A stretch of 64,000 nt of DNA, taken from NCBI GenBank assembly GCA_963704995.1, contig CAVPIM010000017.1:310001-374000 (forward strand), given 5' to 3'. The translations under genes and the position numbers were made by a program. The notes under the pieces are model-generated. The model worked only from the letters and a program-made list of their open reading frames with translations. It was not told the DNA's origin and made no database searches. How positions within the stretch are numbered: position 1 is the stretch's first letter; each line of letters begins with the position of its first letter. The stretch is from RYN-230 sp963704995. Lineage in GTDB: Bacteria; Actinomycetota; Actinomycetes; Streptosporangiales; Streptosporangiaceae. Below, piece after piece: positions 33,461 to 43,160 of this stretch.

Positions 33461-34600
33461 GTGGCAGGCACACCGCCCGAACGGCCCTCGCCGCAGGGGT
33501 CGGGTCCCGGAGTGAGGATCGCGCGGCCCTTCGGGATACCCGTGTACATCTCGCCGTACTGGTTCCTGATCGCGGGCTTGTTCGTCTTCCTCTACGGGAA
33601 CAGCGCGGCGCTGGCTGGATCGAGCGGGGTCCGGTACGTGGTGGCCGCGGCCTTCGTGGTGCTGCTGTACGTGTCCGTCCTGATCCACGAGCTGAGCCAC
33701 TCCCTGGTCGCCCGCGGGTTCGGGCTGCCGGTGCGCCGGATCCTGCTCTACCCGCTGGGCGGCTTCTCCGAGATCGAGCAGGAGCCGCCCACGCCCGGGC
33801 GTGAGTTCCTCGTCTCCGCGGCCGGCCCGCTGCTTTCCCTCATCCTGGCTGCGCTCGGGTGGGGAGTGCTGCTGCTCACCCACCTGGGCGGCCTGCCGGG
33901 CCTGCTCATCGAGCAGCTGGTCTGGGCCAATCTGCTGGTCGGGATCTTCAACCTGCTGCCCGGGCTGCCGCTGGACGGCGGCCGGATGCTGCGCGCCGGG
34001 GTGTGGAAGGCGACCAGCAAGCCGGGCACGGCGACCATCGTCGCGGCCTGGTCCGGCCGGGTGCTGGCCGTGGCCGTGCTCGTGGTGCCGGTCGCGGCGA
34101 TCGTGTCGTCGGGCCAGCAGGTCCAGATCTTCGACGTGGTGTGGCTCGGCGTCATCGCCGCGTTCATGTGGGTGGGCGCGAGCCAGTCGCTGAAGGTCAG
34201 CCGGGTCCGCGAGCGGCTCCCCGGCCTGCAGGCCCGGACGCTCGCCCGGCGGGCCATCCCGATCCCGGCCAGCCTCCCGCTGGCGGAGGCCATCCGGCGG
34301 GCCGACGCGGCCGGGGCCCGCGCGCTGGTCATCGTCGATCACGACGACAAGCCGATCGCGATCGTGAACGAGACCGCGGTGATGGCCACCCCGCCGCAGC
34401 GCAGGCCGTGGGTGGATGCCGGGTCGCTGGCCAGGACCATCGACAGCGGCCTGGTGCTGCCGGCCGACCTGTCCGGGATGGCCCTGCTGGAGGCGGTCCG
34501 CCGCTCCCCGGCCACCGAGTACCTGCTGGTCGAGCCCTCGGGGCAGGTCTATGGCGTCCTGTCCGCCAGTGACCTCGACCACGCCTTCGCTGGCGTCTGA
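33461..34600 (+). CDS. Site-2 protease (M50) with CBS domains
   Basis: 379-residue membrane metalloprotease. The zinc motif HELSH is in LIHELSHSLVARGFGLPV and the third ligand in LPGLPLDGGRMLRAGVW. About six transmembrane helices are followed by a cytoplasmic CBS pair (residues about 250-375: IPASLPLAEAIRRADAAG, EYLLVEPSGQVYGVLSASDL). CBS-containing S2Ps may sense nucleotides. It lies immediately upstream of the tRNA methyltransferase and proteasome genes, as in other actinomycetes. Confidence 0.92.
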   Translation: MAGTPPERPSPQGSGPGVRIARPFGIPVYISPYWFLIAGLFVFLYGNSAALAGSSGVRYVVAAAFVVLLYVSVLIHELSHSLVARGFGLPVRRILLYPLGGFSEIEQEPPTPGREFLVSAAGPLLSLILAALGWGVLLLTHLGGLPGLLIEQLVWANLLVGIFNLLPGLPLDGGRMLRAGVWKATSKPGTATIVAAWSGRVLAVAVLVVPVAAIVSSGQQVQIFDVVWLGVIAAFMWVGASQSLKVSRVRERLPGLQARTLARRAIPIPASLPLAEAIRRADAAGARALVIVDHDDKPIAIVNETAVMATPPQRRPWVDAGSLARTIDSGLVLPADLSGMALLEAVRRSPATEYLLVEPSGQVYGVLSASDLDHAFAGV

Positions 34601-34700
34601 ATCGCCGTCTGGCGCCTGGCCGCCGTCTACCGGGCCCCGTCCGCCGGCGCCGGGCGCGCCGCGCCACCTCGCCCGGTGCCACGGCACACCGTGACCCGGC

Positions 34701-34706
34701 TACATT
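34701..34706 (+). promoter_or_regulatory. -10 box (TACATT), leaderless arrangement
   Basis: TACATT ends 7 bp before GTG 34714, which supports that GTG as the start over the TTG at 34705 lying inside the box. Confidence 0.5.
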
Positions 34707-34713
34707 GGCGGGC

Positions 34714-35694
34714 GTGATCCGTCAGCGCCGTGGACCGTTCGCCCCTGGAGACCAGGTCCAGCTCACCGACCCCAAGGGCCGCAAGCACCTCGTGCTCCTG
34801 GCGGAGGGCCGCACGTTCCACACCCACCGCGGCGGGCTGGCCCACGACGAGCTGATCGGCGCCCCGGAGGGCACCGTGGTGAAGTCATCCGGCGGTACGC
34901 CCTACGTGGCGCTCCGGCCGCTGCTGGCCGACTTCACGCTGTCCATGAGCCGCGGCGCCGCCGTCGTCTACCCGAAGGACGCGGCCCAGATCATCGCGCT
35001 GGCCGACATCTTCCCGGGCGCCCGGGTGCTGGAGGCGGGAGCCGGGTCTGGTGCCCTGTCCTGCTGGCTGCTGCGCAGCGTGGGGGAGGAAGGGCTGCTC
35101 GTCTCGTACGAGCGCCGCGCGGATTTCGCCGATATCGCCCGGGGCAACGTGGAGCGTTTCTTCGGCGGCCCGCATCCCGCCTGGCAGCTCCGGGTCGGTG
35201 ACCTCATGGAGGTCACCGGCGCACTGGCCAGCGAGGCCGCGCTGGCCGGCGAGGCCGCCCGGCCGCGAGCTGGCGGATGAGGCCACTGCGGCCGAGAGGC
35301 CGGCGAAGCGGCCTCCGCAGGGCCGCCAGACCACGCCGGGCCTGCGGATAGTTTCGACCGGGTGGTACTGGACATGCTGGCGCCATGGGAGTTCGCACAC
35401 GTGGCGGCCGACGCACTCATCCCCGGCGGGGTGCTGTGCTGCTACGTCGCGACCGTTACCCAGCTGTCCCGGACCGTGGAGGCGATCCGGGAGCAGACCA
35501 GCTTCGACGAGCCGGCCGCCTGGGAGTCCATGGCCCGCGGCTGGCACGTTGACGGACTGGCGGTGCGGCCAGACCACCGGATGGTTGGTCATACAGGATT
35601 TCTCATCACGGCACGACGGCTCGCTCAGGGAATCACCGCACCCCCGCGAAGGCGCAGGCCCGCGAAGGGTTCCCGCGAGGAGCCTGATCAGTGA
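34714..35694 (+). CDS. trmI: tRNA (adenine-58-N1)-methyltransferase TrmI (interrupted)
   Basis: AdoMet-dependent enzyme that makes m1A58 in the T-loop. The N-terminal barrel has RRGPFAPGDQVQLTDPKGRKH. The methyltransferase domain has YPKDAAQIIALADIFPGARVLEAGAGSGALS and YERRADFADIARGNV. After an in-frame TGA at 35278-35280 the same frame resumes with SFDRVVLDMLAPWEF and GGVLCCYVATVTQLSRTVEAI. The intervening Ala/Glu-rich stretch looks protein-like in the alternative frame (RELADEATAAERP), so two compensating single-base errors at about 35262 and 35300 are likely. Total about 325 residues. Confidence 0.85.
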
Positions 35695-35783
35695 GAATGT
35701 CAGCGGCAGGCGACGCGAGGTTACGCCAGGGCCTCGGATAGGTAGGGTCTAAGTGAAGTCTGCTCTCGGAAGGGGGTGGGGGC

Positions 35784-37599
35784 GTGGCCACTCGGGATGA
35801 AGGATCGCGCGCCGCGCGGAACGATGACCAGGTTCAGGGCCTCACCACGCAGATCTCCTTCCTCGAGGAGGAGGTGGCAGTGCTGCGGCGCAGGTTGGCT
35901 GACTCGCCCCGGCACGTCCGGCTTCTCGAGGAGCGCCTGCGTGAGACCGAAGCCGGCCTGGCTTCGGTCACGGGCCAGAATGAGCGCCTGGCCGACACCC
36001 TCCGCGAGGCGCGCGACCAGATCGTGGCGCTCAAGGAGGAAGTCGACCGGCTGGCCCAGCCGCCCTCGGGCTTCGGCGTGTTCCTGGAAGCCTGCGAGGA
36101 CGGCACCGCGGACGTGTTCACCGGCGGCCGGAAGATGCGCGTCAGCGTCAGCCCGGCGGTCGAGCTGGACAAGCTGCGGCCGGGCCAGGAAGTGGTCCTC
36201 AACGAGGCCCTCAACGTGGTCATCGCCCAGGGGTACGAGACCGTGGGCGAGGTCGTCATGCTCAAGGAACTCCTTGAGGGCGGCGACCGGGCGCTGGTGA
36301 TCTCGCACGCGGACGAAGAGCGCGTGGTCCGGCTGGCCGAGCCGCTGCTCGACTCGGTCCTGCGTGCGGGCGACTCGCTGCTGCTCGAGCCGCGCTCCGG
36401 CTACGTGTACGAGCGCATCCCCAAGGCCGAGGTCGAGGAGCTCATCCTCGAGGAAGTGCCGGACATCGCCTACTCCGACATCGGCGGCCTCAGCTCCCAG
36501 ATCGTCCAGATCCGGGACGCGGTGGAGCTGCCATACCTGCACGCGGACCTGTTCCGCGAGCACCAGCTGCGCCCGCCCAAGGGCGTGCTGCTGTACGGGC
36601 CGCCCGGATGCGGCAAGACGCTGATCGCCAAGGCGGTCGCCAACTCCCTGGCCAAGCAGGTCGCGGCCCGGACGGCGGCGCAGCGGGCGGAGAGCGGCGA
36701 GGAGGCGGAGCCGCAGTCCGAAGGGCCAGGCCAAGGAAGGCAAGAGCTTCTTCCTCAACATCAAGGGACCGGAGCTGCTCAACAAGTACGTCGGCGAGAC
36801 CGAGCGGCACATCAGGCTGGTGTTCCAGCGGGCCCGTGAGAAGGCCAGCGAGGGCATGCCGGTCATCGTGTTCTTCGACGAGATGGACTCGATCTTCCGG
36901 ACCCGCGGCTCGGGCGTGTCCAGCGACGTGGAGAACACGATCGTGCCCCAGCTGCTCAGCGAGATCGACGGCGTGGAGGGCCTGGAGAACGTCATCGTGA
37001 TCGGGGCCTCCAACCGCGAGGACATGATCGACCCCGCCATCCTGCGGCCCGGCCGGCTCGACGTGAAGATCAAGATCGAGCGGCCGGACGCCGAGGCGGC
37101 GAAGGACATCTTCTCCAAGTACGTGCTGACCGTGCTGCCGCTGCACCCCGACGACCTGGCCGAGCACGGGTCGTCCCGCGAGGCCACGGTGGACGCCATG
37201 ATCCAGCGGGTCGTGGAGCGCATGTACAGCGAGACGGAGGAGAACCGGTTCCTGGAGGTCACCTACGCCAACGGGGACAAGGAGGTCCTGTACTTCAAGG
37301 ACTTCAACTCCGGCGCGATGATCGAGAACATCGTGGCCCGGGCCAAGAAGATGGCCATCAAGGAGTTCCTCGACACGGGCCAGAAGGGCATGCGCGTCGC
37401 CCACCTGCTGACCGCCTGCGTGGACGAGTTCAGCGAGAACGAGGACCTGCCGAACACCACCAACCCGGACGACTGGGCCCGCATCTCCGGCAAGAAGGGC
37501 GAGCGGATCGTGTACATCAGGACCCTGGTTTCCGGCAAGCAGGGCACCGAGGCCGGGCGTTCCATCGACACGGTGGCCAATACCGGGCAGTACCTCTGA
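35784..37599 (+). CDS. mpa: Proteasome-associated ATPase Mpa/ARC (frameshifted)
   Basis: Hexameric AAA unfoldase that binds Pup and threads tagged proteins into the proteasome. The N-terminal coiled coil (about residues 18-75, QISFLEEEVAVLRRRL) recruits Pup; two OB domains follow. Walker A GPPGCGKT lies near residue 273. The frame breaks at about 36712-36722; continuing in the next frame gives KGKSFF-like NIKGPELLNKYVGETERH, Walker B VIVFFDEMDSIF and arginine-finger region PAILRPGRLDVK. It ends GQYL, the C-terminal proteasome-gating motif. About 604 residues after removing one base. The break is in a core gene, so a sequence error is likely. Confidence 0.93.
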
Positions 37600-37705
37600 C
37601 CTGGGCAGGCGCAGTGGCCGGTTTCCCGGCTGGCCGGCCCGGTACCGGATATCGCAGCCGGGCGTGTGCGGCGGGTCACCCGTCCCGCGCCCGGCCGGCC
37701 GGCAC

Positions 37706-37711
37706 TAGGCT
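37706..37711 (+). promoter_or_regulatory. -10 box (TAGGCT), leaderless arrangement
   Basis: TAGGCT ends 7 bp before ATG 37719 of dop, with no SD. Confidence 0.5.
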
Positions 37712-37718
37712 GCCTGAT

Positions 37719-39238
37719 ATGAGCGTGCGGCGGGTGATGGGGACGGAGACCGAGTTCGGCATCTCGGTCCCCGGTCAGCCTGGGGCAAATGCCATGGTCA
37801 CTTCGTCCCAGGTCGTCAACGCCTACCAGGCGGCTACCTCGGCACGCGCCCGGCGGGCGCGGTGGGACTTCGAGGAAGAAAACCCGCTGCGGGACGCGCG
37901 CGGCTTCGACCTGGCGCGGGAGTCGGCGGATGCCACCCAGCTGACCGACGAGGATCTCGGCCTGGCCAACGTGATACTGACCAACGGGGCCCGGCTGTAC
38001 GTCGATCACGCGCACCCGGAATACTCCGCGCCCGAGTGCACCAACCCGCTCGCGGCGGTCATCTGGGACAAGGCGGGGGAGCGGGTCATGGCGGAGGCCG
38101 CCGCCAAGGCCGCCACCGTGCCCGGCAGCGCGCCCATCCAGCTCTACAAGAACAACACCGACAACAAGGGCGCCTCCTACGGCTGCCACGAGAACTACCT
38201 GATGCGCCGGGCGACGCCGTTCGCGGACATCGTCCGGCACCTCACGCCGTTCTTCGTCTCCCGGCAGGTGGTGTGCGGGGCCGGGCGGGTCGGGATCGGC
38301 GCGGACGGCCGCGAGGACGGTTTCCAGATCAGCCAGCGGGCCGACTTCTTCGAGGTCGAGGTGGGCCTGGAAACCACGCTGAAGCGGCCCATCATCAACA
38401 CCCGCGACGAACCGCACGCCGACCCGGAGAAGTACCGCCGCCTGCACGTCATCATCGGCGACGCGAACATGAGCGAGGTCAGCACCTACCTCAAGCTCGG
38501 CACCACCGCGCTGGTCCTGGCCATGATCGAGGACAAGTTCCTCGGCGGTGACCTGTCGATCGAGTCGCCGGTCGCCGAGCTCCGGGCTATCTCGCACGAC
38601 CCCGCGTGCCGCCACCAGGTCACCTTGCGTGACGGCCGGAAGATGACCGGGGTCCAGCTCCAGATGGAGTACCTCGAGCTGGCCCGCAAGTACACCGAGG
38701 ACAAGTTCGGCTCCGACGTCGATGACATGACCGCGGACGTGCTGGACCCGCTGGGAATCCCTGCTGAGCAGGCTGGCCGAGGACCCGATGCTGGCGTCCC
38801 GCGAGCTGGACTGGGTGGCCAAGCTGGAGCTGCTCGAGGGCTACCGGACCCGCGAGGGGCTGGCCTGGGGCCATCCCAAGCTGCAGCTGGTGGACCTGCA
38901 GTACTCCGACGTCCGCCCCGCCCGGGGCCTGTACAACCGGCTCGCCGCCCGGGGCCGGATGGTCCAGCTCGTCTCCGAGGAGGAGGTGACCCGGGCCATC
39001 GAGATCCCCGCCGGAGGACACCCGGGCCTACTTCCGCGGCCGGTGCCTGCAGCAGTACCCGGAGTCCGTCGCGGCCGCCTCCTGGGATTCGGTGATCTTC
39101 GACATACCTGGCCGCGAGTCGCTGCAGCGGGTGCCGACCCTGGAGCCGCTCCGCGGGACCAGGGCGCACGTCGGCGGCCTGCTCGACCGGTGCCGGACCG
39201 CGGCCGAGCTGGTGGCCGCGCTGACCGGCCAGGACTGA
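37719..39238 (+). CDS. dop: Pup deamidase/depupylase Dop (two frameshifts)
   Basis: Carboxylate-amine-ligase fold enzyme that converts the C-terminal Gln of Pup to Glu and removes Pup from substrates. It starts MSVRRVMGTETEFGISVPG with the metal-binding Glu. Other blocks are HPEYSAPECTNPLAAV, KNNTDNKGASYGCHENYLM and PIINTRDEPHAD. An extra C at about 38742-38750 moves the frame to SRLAEDPMLASRELDWVAKL. An extra base at about 39008-39014 moves it again to EDTRAYFRGRCLQQYPESV, ending LVAALTGQD at TGA 39238. The corrected length is about 505 residues, normal for Dop. Confidence 0.93.
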
Positions 39239-39453
39239 CCCCGGCCGCCGCGCCTCCTGCTCCCTGCCGGCGCGCCTGAGCGTGCCCGCTGCGGCCCCGC
39301 CTGCCCCGGCCGGCGGGCCGGGAGCCGGAACCCTGCCGCGCGGGCATTATTGAGCCGCCTGATCCCGATGCCCGATTTCAGGGTTGGACAGGCCATCGGC
39401 AGGCGAGGATACGGTTAAGCCGAGGATGACCCTGTAGCACGGAGGTTTCGGGC

Positions 39454-39663
39454 ATGGCGACAAAGGACACTGGCGGTCAGCGGCAGACCTCGAAGCGCAC
39501 TGAGGACACGGAGGAGGCGGAGCCGCAGGCATCGGGCGACGTCAAGGAGCGCCAGGAGAAGCTGGCCGACGACGTGGACGCGATCCTCGACGAGATCGAC
39601 GAGGTACTCGAGGAGAACGCCGAGGAGTTCGTCCGGTCTTACGTGCAGAAGGGCGGCCAGTGA
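39454..39663 (+). CDS. pup: Prokaryotic ubiquitin-like protein Pup
   Basis: 69-residue intrinsically disordered tag. The N-terminal half is polar and basic/acidic. The C-terminal half has the Mpa-binding helix DVDAILDEIDEVLEENAEEFVRSYVQKGGQ, ending in GGQ, so Dop must deamidate the terminal Gln before ligation. It has a good ribosome binding site (ACGGAGG). Between dop and prcB, as in other actinobacteria. Confidence 0.97.
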   Translation: MATKDTGGQRQTSKRTEDTEEAEPQASGDVKERQEKLADDVDAILDEIDEVLEENAEEFVRSYVQKGGQ

Positions 39664-39810
39664 CGGCTGCTCGTCAGGAGGCGCTGCCCGGGGGGCGGGT
39701 GGCCCGCGGCCGGTTCGCCCTGGGCTGACAAGCCGCACGCGCGGCGGGTGCCTGGCCGCAGTAGGGTCAGGGTCAGGTAAGCAGGCGCGGACTAACCGGG
39801 AGGACTGGGC

Positions 39811-40726
39811 GTGGGTTCTGGCTTCTTTGCCGGAAAGTTCATTGCGGCGTGCATGGACGCTGGCACATCGTCGTTTGCTGATCTGGTGGCCGAGTGCGGC
39901 CCGGAGCTGCTCCCGGGCGCCGGGACCGCGGCGGCCGCCAGGCTGGGCGGTGCGGCGGACCGCGCCGGGCGTCCCCGGCGCCGGAGGTGAGGGCGCAGCC
40001 CCGCACCTGCCGCACGGGACCACCATCGTCGCCGCCCGTTTCGCGGACGGCGTGGTCATGGCCGGTGACCGGCGGTCCACGGCGGGCAACATGATTGCGC
40101 AGCGGGACATCGAGAAGGTGTTCCGCAGCGACGACTTCTCCGCCGTGGGCATCGCGGGCGTGGCCGGGATCGGGCTGGAACTGGTCCGCCTGTTCCAGCT
40201 GGAACTGGAGCACTACGAGAAGCTCGAGGGCCGGACGCTCTCCCTGGAGGGCAAGGCGAACCGGCTCGCCGCGTTCGTCCGCAGCAACATGGGCGCGGCC
40301 ATGCAGGGCCTGGTGGTCGTCCCGCTGTTCGCGGGCTGGGACGAGGACGCCGGCCGGGGCCGGATCTTCGGCTACGACGTGGCCGGTGGCCGGTACGAGG
40401 AGCGGCCCTACAGCGCCATCGGGTCCGGGTCGATCTTCGCCAAGGGGTCGCTGAAGAAGCTCTACACCGAAGGCATGTCCGACCGGGAAGTGGTCCTGGC
40501 CCTGATGCAGGCCCTGTACGACGCGGCCGACGACGACTCGGCGACCGGCGGCCCGGATCTGGCCCGGCAGATCTACCCGGTCGTGGCCATGATCACCGCC
40601 GACGGGTACCGACGCCTGTCGGACGCCGAGACGGGCGAGTACGCCCGGGCCGTCGTCGAGGAGCGGATGAGAGAGCCCTCCGGGCCGGTCGTCCCGCTGA
40701 CCCCGCCACCCGGCCTGAGCGGGTAA
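39811..40726 (+). CDS. prcB: Proteasome beta subunit PrcB (frameshift in propeptide)
   Basis: Catalytic N-terminal-threonine protease of the 20S core. It starts at GTG 39811, 8 bp after GGGAGGA, with propeptide GSGFFAGKFIAACMDAGTSSFADLVAECGPELLPG. That frame ends at TGA 39988, so a one-base shift between about 39940 and 39985 is needed to reach GEGAAPHLPHGTTIVAARF. Autocleavage at HG-TTIVA would expose the catalytic Thr. Mature features are GDRRSTAGN, KVFRSDDFSAVGIAGVAG and IGSGSIFAKG. About 304 residues when corrected. Confidence 0.92.
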
Positions 40727-40792
40727 CCCGCGCTTCCCGCCTGACCAGCCGCCGTTCCTAGTAGCGCCGTTACGAGTAGGGGTAAAGCTGCG

Positions 40793-41590
40793 GTGAGTAT
40801 GCCGTTCTACGTCTCGCCTGAACAGGCGATGAAGGATAAGGCGGATTACGCCCGGAAGGGCATCGCCCGGGGCCGCAGCGGGGTGGTGATCCAGTACGAC
40901 GGGGGCATCCTGTTCGTGGCGCCGAACCCGTCCAGCGCCCTGCACAAGATCAGCGAGATCTACGACCGCATCGCGTTCGCCGCGGTCGGCCGCTACAACG
41001 AGTTCGAGAACCTGCGCAAGGCCGGTGTCCGGTACGCGGACTACACCGGGTACCAGTACGACCGCAGCGACGTCACCGCCCGCGGCCTGGCCAACTGGTA
41101 CGCGCAGATCCTTGGCCAGTTCTTCACCGAGAGCAACAAGCCGTTCGAGGTCGAGCTGGTGGTGGCCGAGGTCGGCGAGTCGCCCGTCTCCGACCAGATC
41201 TACCGGATCACGTTCGATGGCTCGGTGGCCGAGGAGCACGGCTTCGTGGCCATGGGCGGCCAGGCCGACCAGGTGGCGGCCGTGCTCAAGGACCACTACG
41301 CGGACGGCCTCCCGCTGGTCCGGGCCCTGGGGGCCGCGATCGCGGGCCTGGCGGGCCAGGGCAACGGTGACGGCAGCGAGCTGAGCGCCAGCCAGCTGGA
41401 AGTGGGCATCCTGGCCCGGGACCGGGCGCACCGGACGTTCCGCCGGCTGACCGGGCCGCGGCTGGAAGTGCTGCTGACCGAGGCGGCCGCCGCAGAGGGA
41501 ACGAGCACGGGCCAGGACACCCCCGCCACGGGCAGTGACGAGCCGCAGCCCGGCGAGGCCGCCAGCCCCGACGACGGGGTGACCCCGTGA
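40793..41590 (+). CDS. prcA: Proteasome alpha subunit PrcA
   Basis: 265-residue structural subunit of the outer rings of the 20S core. The N-terminal gate segment MPFYVSPEQAMKDKADYARKGIARGRSGVVIQYDGGILFVAPNPS is characteristic. YRITFDGSVAEEHGFVAMGG lies mid-protein, and an acidic, disordered C-terminus carries the usual actinobacterial extension. Start is GTG 40793 (ATG 40799 also possible). Its stop overlaps the following dehydrogenase start. Confidence 0.95.
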   Translation: MSMPFYVSPEQAMKDKADYARKGIARGRSGVVIQYDGGILFVAPNPSSALHKISEIYDRIAFAAVGRYNEFENLRKAGVRYADYTGYQYDRSDVTARGLANWYAQILGQFFTESNKPFEVELVVAEVGESPVSDQIYRITFDGSVAEEHGFVAMGGQADQVAAVLKDHYADGLPLVRALGAAIAGLAGQGNGDGSELSASQLEVGILARDRAHRTFRRLTGPRLEVLLTEAAAAEGTSTGQDTPATGSDEPQPGEAASPDDGVTP

Positions 41591-43059
41591 CCGGCACCAT
41601 GGCCGAGCTGGCCGCCACAACGGGCATCGACGTGCCCACCGGCCTGCTCATCGGCGGCCAGTGGACCAAGGGCCGGGACGGCGGGCTCATCGGGGTCACC
41701 GACCCGGCCACCGAGGAGATCATCGCCGAGGTGGCCGACGCCACGGCGCAGGACACGCTCGACGCGGTCAGCGCCGCCTCGGCCGCGCTGCCCGGCTGGG
41801 CCGCGACCGCCCCCCGCGAGCGGGCCGAGTGCCTGCGCCGGGCCTGGTCGCTGATGATCGCCAAGTCCGACGCGCTGGCCCGGCTGATGGTCTGTGAGAA
41901 CGGCAAGGCGCTGCCGGACGCCCGGGCCGAGGTGATCTACGCCGCCGAGTTCTTCCGCTGGTACGCCGAGGAGGCGGTCCGGATCGAGGGCTCGGTCCTC
42001 ACCGCCCCGGCCGGCACCAACCGCATCCTCGTCACCCGGCAGCCGGTGGGTGTCAGCGTGCTCATCACCCCGTGGAACTTCCCGGCCGCGATGGCCACCC
42101 GGAAGATCGGGCCGGCTCTGGCCGCCGGCTGCACCGTGGTGCTCAAGCCCGCCAAGGAAACCCCGCTGACCGCCCTGGCCGTGGCCGACATCCTGGGCCA
42201 GGCCGGGGTGCCGGACGGCGTGGTCAACGTGGTGACCACCTCCTCGGCCAGCCGGTTCAGCCAGACCGTGCTGGCCGATCCCCGGGTCAGGAAGCTGTCG
42301 TTCACCGGGTCCACCGAGGTCGGCCGGGTGCTGCTGAAGGCCGCAGCCGACAGCGTGATCAACTGCTCCATGGAGCTGGGCGGCAACGCCCCGTTCCTGA
42401 TCTTCGAGGACGCCGACATCAGCGCGGCGCTGGAGGGCGCGTTCCTGGCCAAGATGCGCAACGGCGGGGAGGCGTGCACCGCCGCCAACCGCTTCTACGT
42501 GCACGAGGCGGTCGCCGACGAGTTCACCGCGGCGTTCGCGGCCCGGCTCGGGGCGCTCAAGGTCGGGCCGGGCCTGGACGACGGCACCGAGCTGGGCCCG
42601 CTGGTCAACGAGGACACCCGGTCCAAGGTGGCCACCCTCGTGGACGAGGCCACCAGCGCGGGCAGCCGCGTGGTCACCGGCGGCTCCGTCCCGGACCGCC
42701 GCGGCTACTTCTACGCGCCCACCGTGCTGGACAACGTGCCGCCCGGCGCGGGCATCCTGGACGAGGAGATCTTCGGCCCGGTCGCCCCGATCGTCCGGTT
42801 CAGCTCCGAGTCCGACGCGGTCTCCTGGGCCAACAACACCGAGTACGGCCTGGTCTCCTACGTCTATACCCGGGACCTGCGCCGTTCACTGCGGGTGGCG
42901 GAGGCCCTGGAGGCCGGGATGATCGGCATCAACCGCGGCGTGGTCTCGGACCCGGCGGCCCCGTTCGGCGGGGTCAAGCAGTCCGGGATCGGCCGCGAGG
43001 GAGGACACGACGGGTTGCTGGAGTTCACCGAGACCAAGTACATCGCCGTTAACTGGTGA
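41587..43059 (+). CDS. gabD: Succinate-semialdehyde dehydrogenase-type aldehyde dehydrogenase
   Basis: 490 residues. NAD(P)-dependent aldehyde dehydrogenase with NFPAAMATRKIGPALAAGCTVVLKPAKETPLTA (cofactor Lys), FTGSTEVGR, MELGGNAPFLIF (general-base Glu) and GGEACTAANRFYVHEAV (catalytic Cys). Overall it most resembles succinate-semialdehyde dehydrogenases. The GTG overlaps the prcA stop (GTGA), so it is translationally coupled to the proteasome genes, with pafA 101 bp downstream. A metabolic enzyme in this position is unusual. Confidence 0.88.
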   Translation: MTGTMAELAATTGIDVPTGLLIGGQWTKGRDGGLIGVTDPATEEIIAEVADATAQDTLDAVSAASAALPGWAATAPRERAECLRRAWSLMIAKSDALARLMVCENGKALPDARAEVIYAAEFFRWYAEEAVRIEGSVLTAPAGTNRILVTRQPVGVSVLITPWNFPAAMATRKIGPALAAGCTVVLKPAKETPLTALAVADILGQAGVPDGVVNVVTTSSASRFSQTVLADPRVRKLSFTGSTEVGRVLLKAAADSVINCSMELGGNAPFLIFEDADISAALEGAFLAKMRNGGEACTAANRFYVHEAVADEFTAAFAARLGALKVGPGLDDGTELGPLVNEDTRSKVATLVDEATSAGSRVVTGGSVPDRRGYFYAPTVLDNVPPGAGILDEEIFGPVAPIVRFSSESDAVSWANNTEYGLVSYVYTRDLRRSLRVAEALEAGMIGINRGVVSDPAAPFGGVKQSGIGREGGHDGLLEFTETKYIAVNW

Positions 43060-43160
43060 CGTGCCGCGCAGGGAGCGGGGGCGCCGCCGCGACACTCCCG
43101 GACACCCACCCCACCTGGTGCGGGCGCGCGCCGCTGTGCCGTAGGGTCTGGTGAGCGACC

